A stretch of 35,742 bases of DNA. It comes from Tieghemiomyces parasiticus. Lineage: Eukaryota; Kickxellomycota; Dimargaritomycetes; Dimargaritales; Dimargaritaceae. The notes below the pieces were generated by a model. The model was not told where the DNA came from. It worked only from the letters and a program-made list of their open reading frames with translations, and searched no databases. The position numbers and the translations under genes were made by a program. Within the stretch, counting starts at the first letter, position 1. The number at the start of each line of letters is the position of its first letter. Shown one piece after another: positions 1 through 10,256 of this stretch. The stretch covers positions 1 to 35,742 of the forward strand of contig JANBPT010000444.1 in NCBI GenBank assembly GCA_027575765.1. Direction: 5' to 3'.

Positions 1-103
1 CGCCCGGAGACCTGGCAACGAGTGAGCCATGGTAATCCTGGCTGAGTTGAGCGGCAGCGCACGAGAGCGCCACGGCGTAGAGCATGAACTGAGCGACTAG
101 CAT
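1..103 (-). CDS. Secreted small-protein family member, 5' fragment (cut by contig end)
   Basis: The reading frame starts with ATG at 103 on the minus strand and runs off the window after 34 codons. It begins MLVAQFMLYAVALSCAAA, a typical signal peptide (hydrophobic core, small residues before the likely cleavage site), followed by QLSQDYHGSLVARSPG. It is nearly identical to the fragment at 35640-35742 (two substitutions, L6F and C9Y). Its signal peptide also resembles that of the complete gene at 34915-35253, so it belongs to the same paralogous family. The product should be exported; its mature part is outside the window and its function is unknown. A TATA-like element lies about 207 bp upstream. 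The frame is short, so the call rests on the paralogue match rather than on length. Confidence 0.65.
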   Translation of the reverse strand, partial: MLVAQFMLYAVALSCAAAQLSQDYHGSLVARSPG

Positions 104-196
104 AACGAGATTGAGACTGGCGGTGGAGGTTGGTATTGGACGATGAAGTGAATGGATAGAATTTAACGGAGAGGAGGTTCCCTTTTACAAGCGATA
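1..196. repeat. Left arm of a 196-bp inverted repeat at the window ends
   Basis: Bases 1-196 are the reverse complement of 35547-35742. I count six mismatches, at positions 78, 88, 119, 124, 156 and 157, so 190/196 match. Positions 1-77 are perfectly identical to the other end, and similarity stops abruptly after position 196. The repeat contains the 5' end of a secreted-protein gene plus about 93 bp of its leader. An exact 77-base match at both tips equals a common de Bruijn k-mer length, so the ends look like assembly break points inside paralogues rather than transposon termini. Confidence 0.95.
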
Positions 197-309
197 CGCT
201 AGAGAATCTTAACCCGAAGTATAAGAGACTCGAAGAAAAAGGATGGAATATGGATAGGATAAAGTCGGGAATGGCTGTAGTTGAGTGAGACAGTCGACAC
301 TCCATCATG

Positions 310-317
310 TATTTATA
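310..317 (-). promoter_or_regulatory. TATA-like element of the left secreted-protein gene
   Basis: On the minus strand this reads TATAAATA, about 207 bp upstream of the ATG at 103. The spacing agrees with the TATA elements of the two right-end paralogues (about 190 and 235 bp). The core-promoter role is inferred from sequence and position only. Confidence 0.45.
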
Positions 318-1680
318 TCCATATAGTCTCTGGGAAGTCCAACTGGTTAGATGTACCACAACGCCTTGTCAACAGGTCTGTTGGGTGAGTATTCCCCCAG
401 GGTAACCTAAGGTTTAGCTCTCACCAAGTTCTCGAGACGGATTGTGGATGAACGATTCTAAACTCAGGGATAACGAATGTACGGCTGGCGTTGATCAGAG
501 CTATGTTGGTCGATCATAAAGGATCTCTTAGTGGTGAGGAGGCGTTAAGGGTATTAGTGCGAAATCACTATATCCTCCCCACGAGATGGCCTGTGAACCT
601 AGATTAGCTTATGACGGATCAATAATAAAAATCAGGCACATCTGTCTGTTACTCTGGAAGCTAATTGCGGGGGATAGAAGCTGGTTATTGCGGACTTTTT
701 TACTAGTACTATCCCATGATCATCAACTTGGCTGGAAACCCAGCTGCTCTGGTAGGATGGTCTGGGTGTTGGACCCATCGTTCTGCTGTGAGCTGGCCTG
801 TTTGTCACCCGGTACACAGGGACGAAACTCCGCCGGCCAGATCGGGTGCATGAGATTTACGTTAATCTCGTCCTGCACTCTGGCCAATCGTTTATGAGCA
901 ACTTTAAAGACCACTGGCCCTAGTGACGACCGCCCTCAACTTTACGTCCAAAAGATTCAATTTTTCGTACCCACCCTCTCTTTATTTTGCTTCATCTCAC
1001 GACCCTCGATCCTACATTATGTTGATCGAAAAGGCCGCACGGTTTAGATGAGTGATGCTCCGTCCAATGGGCCTCAGCGCTGTAAGGCGCATAGCGACAA
1101 TCAATCACCGCATTATTGCTATGCTGTCCCAAATACACCATGTAGGCTGGAGTACCTCGGGGTGTTTAGTTTGTCCCTCTTGGATATTAATGTTTCATTT
1201 GAAGTGGGGTTTGTACAGCGAAAATTAGGAATGTGAACGCTGCAGCCGAGAGGATGGTCGTTAATAGCCTTGTACACCTTACCGCATAAAGGAAGTAAGC
1301 GTACACGTTAGAATACCGAGAAGGCCCCCAAGGTTGATAGCTGCATCAGAGAAATTAGCCATGGGCGATACTACTCCAGCGAGGCGACCCATGCAATTAT
1401 CGCCATCCACTTCGCTAGGAATGGCAACGTATAGGGAATGCAAACTACTTTGCTGATTATATACTGGAGGTCTCAGATCGCAGTGCTTCAGATAAAATCT
1501 AAGAAAGTCAACGATGCCGAGTCAATTGGTATAAACCACTCCAGGATTAAACCATTTCTGACTTCACAGCTTGTTTTTTTTAACCATCCATCATGTCTAC
1601 TTTTTAAAGCCCCCCATCCTCCACTCCACCCAAGTTAACCAGACGTGATGTATGGGTCCTTGTTTATAATTACTATATGG
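318..1680. other. Intergenic stretch, no recognisable gene
   Basis: Open frames here (for example 586-897 and 1048-1236 on +) are short, show no codon bias like that of the confirmed genes, and contain no motif I recognise. A T-rich tract lies near 1568-1577. It separates the left secreted-protein fragment from the mariner relic and may include the lost 5' end of that transposon. Confidence 0.5.
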
Positions 1681-1682
1681 AG

Positions 1683-2568
1683 GGCCGTGAGGTAGATGAT
1701 ATTTTTAATGTTTTGATTTTCAGGCTGGGCCTGGCTGCCCCTAGCCACTCCACCCTCTACAGGTGGCTGACTTGCTTTCGCACAGGTCACCACTTTTTTT
1801 TCGGATGACCCTGGTTCTGGCCGCCCATCAGATAACATTGGCGGATATTATGGGGACGTGATCCTGAGACGGCTGGAGAAAGATCCTCGACTTCCTGCTG
1901 AGCAGCTGGCCTGGGCCTGCCGTACTTCCCCTAGTACCATGCGCCATGTCCCACGTAGGGACCTATGGCTGTGTAGTTATTTCAATCGCTGAGTCTCCCA
2001 CACCCTTACCAATGACCAATGCCACCAGTAGGCACGTTTTGCCACTGAGTTCCTGGAGAATTTAAATGGGGCCAGTGCCTACCTGCTGGACTCCATCGTC
2101 ACAGGCGACGAGACTTGGGTGTACCTTTATGATCCCCCAGCTGGCTCCAATCGCCGGAGGTGGTGCCCTAAAGGTGGCCCTGTCCCAACTGAGACCCGCC
2201 AAGGCCATACCACAGCCAAGGTGATGCTGATCATTTATTTCACCAGGCGTGGCCTATTACACCTGAGTGTCAAGCTCCCTGGTGTCAAGGTCTCCACCGA
2301 ACTCTATGTAGAGTACGGGCTGAAGCCCATGGTCCAGGCCTGGGTGGAGGCACGTGGAAGCCTGGACCATTACCCTCCACGACTCTATCATGATAATGCA
2401 CCACCACATTGTTCTGCAGCTACCCAGACCTACGTCTCTGCCTCTAAACTCAAGCTTCTTTTGGCCCCTCCCTACAGTCCTGATCTGGCTTCTTGTGACT
2501 TCCGGCTGTTCAGGAATATCAAACAGCGGCTGAGGGATGAAAAGTTCACCATGGTGAAGGTAAGTCAT
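1683..2568 (+). pseudogene. Mariner-family (DD34D) transposase relic
   Basis: This is a decayed Tc1/mariner transposase. The N-terminal helix-turn-helix remnant (residues STLYRWL near 1756-1776) and the linker DDPGSGRPS (from 1804) lie in different frames, separated by a T run at about 1792-1801, so a frameshift is present. The second frame carries stops at 1990-1992 (TGA) and 2029-2031 (TAG), flanking a worn version of the mariner WVPHELT motif (VSHTLTND). The catalytic core survives: TGDETWVYLYDP, then HDNAPPH, then YSPDLASCDF. Exactly 34 residues separate the second and third Asp, the mariner DD34D signature. The start of the N-terminal domain is missing or unrecognisable, and I could not find terminal inverted repeats. 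Frameshift and stops make it non-autonomous and dead. It sits about 320 bp upstream of the ataxin-10 start codon. Confidence 0.92.
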
Positions 2569-2888
2569 GGACGCCCGGTAATCGGAGTTAGCTAAACTCC
2601 GGCCAAATGACTCGGGAGCCTGCTTTAATAGTTGGATAGAAAGGCCTTGCCGAGTGGTACAGAGTGATGGTAATTATATTTAATAAACACCATTAGACTT
2701 AGAAAATGTTTATTATTTTAGTGACACCTATATATGAAGCTCGGATCGGAATCCCCCTAATTGGCCCCAAACTCCTTGCCATACTCCAACTGCGACCATA
2801 CCTTCCAATTGGCGCTAAACCCTACACGAGCTTCTCACTTAGCCTCCTTTCACCCCGCGTCAGCACCCCATTGCGTCCACACGTCGTC
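2569..2888 (+). promoter_or_regulatory. Promoter and leader region of the ataxin-10 gene
   Basis: This gap between the mariner relic and the ataxin-10 ATG holds a TATATAT element at 2729-2735, 154-160 bp before the ATG. A pyrimidine-rich stretch follows (about 2821-2888), as upstream of other genes here. A 9-bp inverted repeat (TAATAAACA at 2681-2689 with its complement at 2707-2715) lies just upstream of the TATA element. The distal transposon end should lie somewhere in this gap, so part of the promoter may be transposon-derived. Confidence 0.4.
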
Positions 2889-5800
2889 ATGTCAACTAAT
2901 TTGCCTATTGATCTTACACAGTTACCGCTCAGCGAGTTCGTCACCGCCGCGAGGGAAATCCGCAACGCATGCGGCCACGATCCCGCCCAGCAGCATGCAT
3001 ACGTAGCGTCATCCCTACCGGCCCAGATCCGGCAGGTCATCCTACGTTTGAGTGGCGCTGCCCCCCTCTCTGACGAAGAAAACCTGGCCGTCCTGGTGGG
3101 ACTCCAGACACTCAGTAATCTGGTGACGGGCAACCCGACCGGCCAGCATCGACTGCTGTTCCTATGGCAGTCGGACACCGCTGATAGTCCAGCACCGTCC
3201 CTGGCAGCCGTGATGGACCTGTCCTCCTCGCGCATCAAGGAAACCATCGCAACCCTACTCTTGAACACCGTGGCACGTAACCCAGTGGTCGCTGCCGACC
3301 TGCTACTTCGCACCGACGCGGCCCTAGCGGTGTGGCGAGGCCTCTTATTACTGACCGAGCACCACCAGAACGACACCTCCGGCCTGTTTGGATTAACTTT
3401 TGCCATCACCAACGAAGTCATCGACGCCCAGATCACCGAGCCGGTGTACCGACGTCTTGTGGACGCGGATAAGCAGGCGGGCGAAACCTCGCCCCTGGCT
3501 GTCGGTCCGTCGGCGATTACATTCCTTAAGTTCATCGACTCCCGGTTCCATCGGGCTCTGGACCATCTACTCAACCGGCAGGAAGACACCGCAGATTCGG
3601 CACTATTCCGGGCTCTAGCCGACCACGCCTTAGGTCTATTTGGCGAGCTGGCTGGCGTCCTGTTGACGGGCGCCGCAACGGATGGCAAGATCACGCCGTC
3701 GCAGACCCTAGGCCGCCAGCTCCTGGCCAGCCTTTCTGCTGCAGGTTCTTCACAGGTGCCTGGCGGACTACCTTCAGTAGACCACTACGTGTCATACTAT
3801 ACGACGCTCGTGCTGGTACTCCAAATCCTTAAGCATGTGTCCCAGCTGCGCGGTCAAGTGGGCCTGCCTGAGAACCGGCAGAAGGAGCTACTCCGTCAGA
3901 CGCTAGGTACGTGAGACTCAACCCATTTTAACGCTACGTAGCAATAGGCGAGCGCCGGGGTTAGGATAGGGTAATTGAGGGACAGGGTGTTGGGACGTCG
4001 GCCCACAGGAGGGTGGAGGGTGTCGCACTTTAGGTTGGCCAATGGACCTCTGGCCGTGTATCTGGGGGGGGGGGAGGTGGACGAAGGATTTTGTGGTCGT
4101 CACACGACCGACCACTTCACCGTACCTACCTGCCCTCAACCCTCCCTTTGTTTATGCCTTCCTTCCTCCCTTCCCCATCTCCATTGACCCCCGACTTTGA
4201 GGGGGCGGACCTGTCTCTCACATTCCCCCTCCTTCCTCTTAACCCCTGTAGGCGTCATTGTCTTAATTTTCTAGGGAGCTGCTGACTGGGTCGTCCTCAG
4301 AACTCGTCCGACCTACTATCGGACGAGTAGATGGGCTTGGACCCTCGTTTGTCAACCCTCCCCCTCGCTTCTCCCCCCTTTTTGCCTTCATCGCCCGGCT
4401 ACGTGCGGGTACTCCGGCCTTAACTGATTCACCTACCAGCTAACCACTTCTCACTCCTCCTTCCATCCTCGTTACTACGCATACGGTATTCTATTTTTCC
4501 AAACCACCTAATCACCTCCGTTCGCGTCGGTTCGTAATCACCTGATCCGCAGCCCTACTCGCCATCCTCGATCAGCACGTACCGCGAATTTCGAAGCTAG
4601 AACAAAGCACGGGTCCCATCGAAGGCTTGGAAGACGCTTTCAAGCAGTTCGCTTTTATCAAGCGTGATCTTATTGCCACGGTGGGAAACCTCTGCCATGG
4701 CTCCCCAGCACTGCAGGATCAGGTAAGTGTCAATGGGCGATTTGGTTGGCTGTTCCCTGGCCCATGTCACCCCCCCCTCTTCCCCACCTGGACGTTTATT
4801 CGTTTAGCCTATTTGGCGGGCCACTCCGTGCTTATTAGTGCAGTACTAGGTCGGGGACTTTGGGTGATGCCGAGCGTGGGAAACTGCGGGGTAGGGCCGC
4901 CCATTTCGGGCGCCGACTGTGGAACCATCAACATTGTGATCTGACCCTTAGCGGTCTTCCGAGGGCCCCTAGCCTTTGTAGCTTTGCTTACATTCGAAAG
5001 GCGGCTGGGCGGCTGCTGATGGAAGTCCGGCGACCTGCTGCGCCCTAGCATAGGTCTTCGCCTCTTTTATCCATATCCAATGAGTTGCAACCAATCCGCC
5101 GCGCATTTCTAAAAGTCGATGTTGTCCGTCCTCACCGTTCCCCCCCCCACCAACTGGCAGACGCGCACCCTGGGTGGGATCGACCTGATTCTCAACCATT
5201 GTAATATCGATGAGAGCAATCCATGTAGGTCATCGCGCGGGGTCGCATAGGTTAATTGGGCGCGGGCGCCATCATTCGACCGGGCCATCCGAACCCAGAG
5301 TCGACCTTCCGAGGCTGTCAGCTTCATTCCATCCCGCCCTGTCTCCATCTCTGTCGTGATGCGGTGGCCTGGCTGGCGCAAGTGAGTCTGCCCCCCAGCT
5401 ACAGTGTTGCTGCGGTTGGGGTAGATATAACAATTGCTTTCGAGATTTCACTTCCCGCTGCCCGCGACACTGTATCGCCAGAGGAAGCGTCTGGCGTATC
5501 ATACACCGTATGTCCCTCCGGTTGAGCGTAGTCTGCTCGTACAATGAGGAAAGGTACGGGCAGACAAGTGCGGGGGACCATGGCGGGGCGCGCGCAGTCT
5601 CGGTCGGACGTACGAGAGGGGAGGTGTGACGTTGCACAATTGAGGAAGGCACTCTAGGTGACGAACAAGGAAGCCGGTCCTTTTTTTTCCGCAAGTTGGT
5701 CCGCAATAACTACCATGCCTTGGCCCTATGCATAGCATTGCGAGCCACTCTACTTGGTACGATTTGATCAGTGTTTCGACCCCACCATTTTTTACTGATG

Positions 5801-6048
5801 ACCTAATCCTGCTACATTTACCCTCTACGATATATACAGATATCAAGGAGTACGCCGTGTTCGCGCTGCGTAGTCTACTGGATGGGAATGCCGCTAATCA
5901 GGAACTGGTGCGCTCACTGCAGCCACAGGAAGCAATCCAGCATCCGGATTTGGCCAGCCTTGGCGTGACCACCGAGCTCGGAAGGGACCGACAGGTCCAA
6001 CTTCAACCACCAGCCAATGACTCGACACCGCCGCCGCCATCGGCCTAA
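2889..6048 (+). CDS. ATXN10: Ataxin-10 / Ctr86-like ARM-repeat protein, four exons
   Basis: Proposed CDS: 2889-3906, 4553-4722, 5161-5224 and 5840-6048, giving 1461 nt and 486 aa, close to the 475 aa of human ataxin-10. The protein is a helical armadillo-type scaffold; in animals it acts in cytokinesis and cilia, and its yeast relative is Ctr86. The C-terminal ataxin-10 domain is clear: FIKRDLIATVGNLCHGSP (exon 2), GGIDLILNHCNIDESNP (exon 3), and IKEYAVFALRSLLDGNAANQ (exon 4) match the family's conserved ..IGNLCY..NQD, GIPLIL..CN.D..NP and ..AIRNL..N..NQ blocks in order. All introns are GT-AG (646, 438 and 615 bp); phases 1, 0 and 1 are compatible. Exon 2's start at 4553 was chosen because it restores the frame and gives TLALLAILDQHVPRISK without a stop. 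I prefer ATG 2889 over the in-frame ATG at 2706, which precedes the TATA element. The C-terminus ends in a Pro-rich tail. Function is inferred by homology. Confidence 0.93.
4302..4328. other. Perfect 10-bp stem hairpin inside ataxin-10 intron 1
   Basis: ACTCGTCCGA at 4302-4311 is exactly complementary to TCGGACGAGT at 4319-4328, with a 7-nt loop. It lies about 225 bp before the exon 2 acceptor. In the pre-mRNA it would be a stable stem, but whether it has a role in splicing or encodes a small RNA cannot be told from one sequence. Confidence 0.6.
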
Positions 6049-7300
6049 CTCCCCAGCCGACGAACCAGTCGACAGGTTCCTTCTGCACAATCCCATGCTG
6101 ATTAATGATGCAGATGACCGTGCCCTAACTGTGGCGAGATTAATATATCGATCCTTAATGAATATTGTCGCCGAATACCATGAAGCACATGACCGAATTG
6201 TAAGGCCCCACTCCTGACCATTCAGTTGGTGTAAAAACGGACAATAACTTCACATAATACAAGCGTCCTCTGAAGCGACACGCGCGTACACCTTAGGTCT
6301 TGAGATAAGGAGCGGGATGTAAGGCAGAACGACCTTGGGTGGGGGAGGTTCTCGGTGCTTGAACTGTCTAGCACGGTTTTGGTGGTCTTGGGCATTTGGC
6401 GCCTTGAGATTTATGAGCGCAACTTAACCCCCTTGCAAGTCACACAACGCCCGGTTCGCCTGCCAAGAGACTTGAAGACGACAATAAAGGCATTCCTACC
6501 GTCCATGACAGGCGGGTTGCAAACAAGGAATGCGTCAGTAGCCGTACGGAGGCTACTAGCCATCTGCCCCCCCCTCCTCCCTATGTTGGTTGGCGAGATC
6601 ATAGTTTTACGAGATCTACCCGTCCCGTTGGCCTTAAGGGAGATTCTGACCATCTTCTGGGTTAGTTCACTCTACACGTAACGAGTGATGGTAAAATTCG
6701 GGCCAGTTATTTTGATGGTACCATTTAAAGTAATGATCGACGCTGGCGGCCGAATGATAGATATGATCAGACTACTTTTAACAGTGCAGTATAATTCTCT
6801 CTGCTGTGCGTTTCAGTTTCAGTTCGATTATTAAAACTGCCAATAATAAAGTACTAGAATATTAATGGATGACCCCCCTTCGAACCATTCAACACGCGAC
6901 GACTGTTTTTGATTGATATAGTCCTTCCTGCCAACGCGTCACCTGCCTCGGACCCAAAGGCCACAGTCAAGACGATTGTGGAAGAGAACCGCTATCTAAC
7001 GGTGCACTCGGTTGACTCGGTAGTCTCATCGCACAACCCACCGGCGACCATCCTCCTCGGGATGCCAAGTCAAGCAAAAAAGAAAACGACAGGGGGGAGG
7101 AGGGGAAGGACCACATTCGAAGAGACATCTATTGGTTCCGTTCCTCTTTCAGCAGCTGCGCCCGTTCGCAACCGCCCAACGTTCTATCTGTCGTCGTTGA
7201 CACCTGCACCGCCAACCCGTGAAACGTCCCGCACGCCTGTTCCTGTGACGGTACAAATGCGGTCATGAGTGAACGAAGTGCGGAGAAAGAGTGATGGGAA
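6049..7300 (+). other. Region downstream of ataxin-10 with weak exon-like open stretches
   Basis: Three open stretches on + look somewhat protein-like but match no family I know. One is a +1-frame extension of the ataxin-10 last exon to 6217. The second runs 6355-6681 and contains VAVRRLLAICPPLLPMLVGE, followed by a possible GT donor near 6661. The third runs 6909-7268, with a Ser/Pro/Thr-rich tail ending in TAG-free sequence up to TGA. They could be exons of one unrecognised gene, or chance. AATAAA motifs at 6483 and 6844 could serve as polyadenylation signals for ataxin-10. I do not call a gene. Confidence 0.2.
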
Positions 7301-10238
7301 TTTACGCTCTCGCTGGCTCGCTCGCTCGCCCATCTCGAATGAACAAAGGGTCGTGGTTATACAGGCGGGGGATGGAAAGCTAAGACAGGGAGAGGGAGGG
7401 TGTGTGGAAAAACGGGGCGAGGAACAAGTGGCTAGAGGAGGTGCCGACGAGGCCCGGCAACTGAATTCAGAATACGTTAAGATGAATCCCTCCCCCCCTT
7501 CTGCTCCTTCTTTGGCGAACCCCCCTTGTACCTCCCTCCCCACTTCCCCCGCTCTCGTTCTCCTTTAGAACCATTTCACCCTCTTTCTTTCCTCACCCCT
7601 TTATGCCCTCAACTTCCCCCCTTAGTGGCACCCTCCCCCTCATTCATCGGTCGCTATGCAAATATAATGATAATCACGATGCCCTCATCGCCTGTCCGTC
7701 TACCTTTGCGACGGAAGGTGGTGAAAATGGCTTGACGGGGCTTGGCTTTCATTGGGTCGATGAGGGGGGGGGCACCTCCACCGCTCCAGAGTTTCGCGTG
7801 CGCGCAGCGGGCGTACGTGGTGGGAAAGGTGGGTGTATGACTTGTGCTTGTCCCTGTGATGTTACCTAATTGGAGATGCACACGTACTGGCATGCTCCAA
7901 CGCCCGCCAGACCATGGACGTCCTCGATTCAAAGAGTAGGGTTCAACTCAGCATCTTTCCCGACTCCTGTTTTACGGAACCTTCAATGTAGCCAAGTGCT
8001 TCATGCGCCAGGCCCTTTCAATACTGCTCGTCAAGGTACCAGCGCTATACCGTTATTGCTTAACTCTTTCTCCACTCTTGGCCTGAGCCGTACCAATGCA
8101 ACTGCCATCGCCATTAACACTTCAGATCAGCTGAATTAGGCTAGATGGCAGTCACTTGCAGATGTCGATAGCTTGAAACACCCGGTACGATTCTGCCGTA
8201 TCCGCATGCCCGGGTCAGGTGGCGTGTGCGCTTACTCCTGCGGTAGACGGGGATATTCAGGCGTAGGTGGGTAGGTTCCATTATCATTACTGTCACAATG
8301 ACTGGCCCGCCGATGCTACTCCGACTGCTCCCTTGGTGCGTTGCCTACCAGCTCCCCTTTTGGCTTACTATATATCCGGCCTAACCATTGCAAGCCTTAC
8401 TAGTGGCCAGAGGGAGAATTGGGCTGGGTAATGCATGGGCCATAACCGAACCAAAGCTGTACGCACCCATCGGGGTAATCGCCCAAGGGGATTTCTAATG
8501 ACCGATTGGCCGAATGGGTGTGGGGAAATCTGGCCATATAACCTGACCCCTAATGACCCACAGGGTCCTCATAGGCGCCTATATAGTTTCCTTTGCTCTG
8601 GACCATAATGGTCTAAGGCGGCGCGGAAGGACAGAGAACAGCCAGTGACTGCAAGTATCTGAAATGAAGGTGTCGAGAGGAATGATAAGAGCCCCACAAG
8701 GACAGGGACAGGGGAACGGGCCGCAGAATAGCGGGCCCGGGCAAGCACTGGTGAACATGGTCGAATAAATATGTGCAAATTGAGCATGGTCACAGGAACC
8801 ACGCTGTGGGACTATGACGAGTATGGAAAATAGGAGGGGGTGGATAGGTAACAAGATACCAACCAATCTCACCCGCAGGTGGAGCTGTTGACCGGCCGAA
8901 TGTGCAATGGGTAGCTTCGTCATTTGAGGAGGAATGGGGGAGGGGGTTTCTCTTTTCTAGCCCTTGACACGGGGCAGGTGGAGATTAGGCTGGTTGTTTC
9001 TGTACTATTGCGAGTCCCCGCTCCATTCCTAGTAAACCCATCCTCTTAAATTTTTGCCGGTGGTAAATTGCAAACAGGTCGTTAGGGCCCAAGCCAGTTG
9101 CTAATGCGCAAGCAGTGCACAGTCCAGACACCTTACCGAGCTGCCCGTGGTGCACCCAATATCCATTTATCGTCAATACAGTCCCCTCTCAGGGGAAATT
9201 GGCGAGTGCGAGGTTGCCCGATCATCTTGACTATCATGCCAGAGGTGTGGTGGTGTAAAGGAAAAGGTGTGGGAGGGGCCAAGGGGGAGGGAATGGCATA
9301 ATAATTGTGGGGGCATGAAATGGTTGGTCAGGAATGATTTATTGTCCCCATCAAGACGACATTCGGCCGAAGTAGGTGTTATTGACAGACCTTACGGTCC
9401 CACAGTTACCATCGGCAGGCCTTGAGAAACGAGGTTGTTCTCACCGGGTATTTTATTAAGTACAACTTTGTAAACATGTGCATATCATGCCGGTTCATTA
9501 GTTAGGCCAGGGTCGATATGTATGTGGAGGCCAACCGATCCCTTCGGAATGCCTTAGACGGCGCTTTGACGGTAAATGAATGTTAACCAAGCTCCTGACT
9601 AGTTGTCTGATCCGAGCATATCGACTCCGACACCATTGGCCTAATATTGATACCTAACACCTGGTACGACGTGTTTAGCGGTATTGTAGAGTGCACTGAC
9701 TGGGCCTACTGATTTACCCTCTGGAGTAGCGTGCCAAACTAGTTTGAACAGCACCGGACCGTGCGCTCAGCTGGTCCGGCGGGCAGGTAGCGCTTCAACA
9801 TGAAATGCGACGTATGATTAAGCCTCCCCCCTTCCTTGCCTCTGCCCCGCCACATACGTTTCTATACCGCCCCCCTTTGAATGTACGATCTGGCCAAGAG
9901 GGCAATTTAGCCATGTGAGAAGCCAGCGTGGGAGATGCGAGACGTTCCCAGTGGGGCAATAATGATGGGGTCGGAACGGTCGCTACAATATTATGTACTA
10001 ACCCAAAGTCCGCCGTGAAAGGTTCGGGCTCTCGGCATTGGATTGGTAAAGCCTTGCCTGGTAGTCAAAGTGGCTGATTACTGGTTGGACAATCCTAATT
10101 TCTCCCGGCCGAATAGGGGGATAGTAAGGCATTACCTTACTTATGGGTAGGCGTCGTCTAGATTGGCCAGTACCGTCCCGATCCCACAGCTTGTTGTCGC
10201 TGTCCTTTGGACAATTATAAACAACTTGGTCACGGTAA

Positions 10239-10256
10239 CCCAAAAGAACTTTTGGG
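10239..10256. repeat. 18-bp near-perfect palindrome
   Basis: CCCAAAAG at 10239-10246 and CTTTTGGG at 10249-10256 are exact complements around a two-base centre (AA). Such a dyad could bind a dimeric factor, but no neighbouring gene is recognised and chance is possible in a window of this size. Confidence 0.4.

Noticed and set aside
2706..2888. In-frame N-terminal extension of ataxin-10 from ATG 2706
   Set aside because: It would begin upstream of the TATA element, lacks similarity to the family N-terminus and reads like leader sequence; ATG 2889 gives a protein of the usual length.
2822..3694. 290-codon open frame on the minus strand
   Set aside because: It is antisense to ataxin-10 exon 1; Arg/Ser-rich composition is the usual shadow of a GC-biased coding frame.
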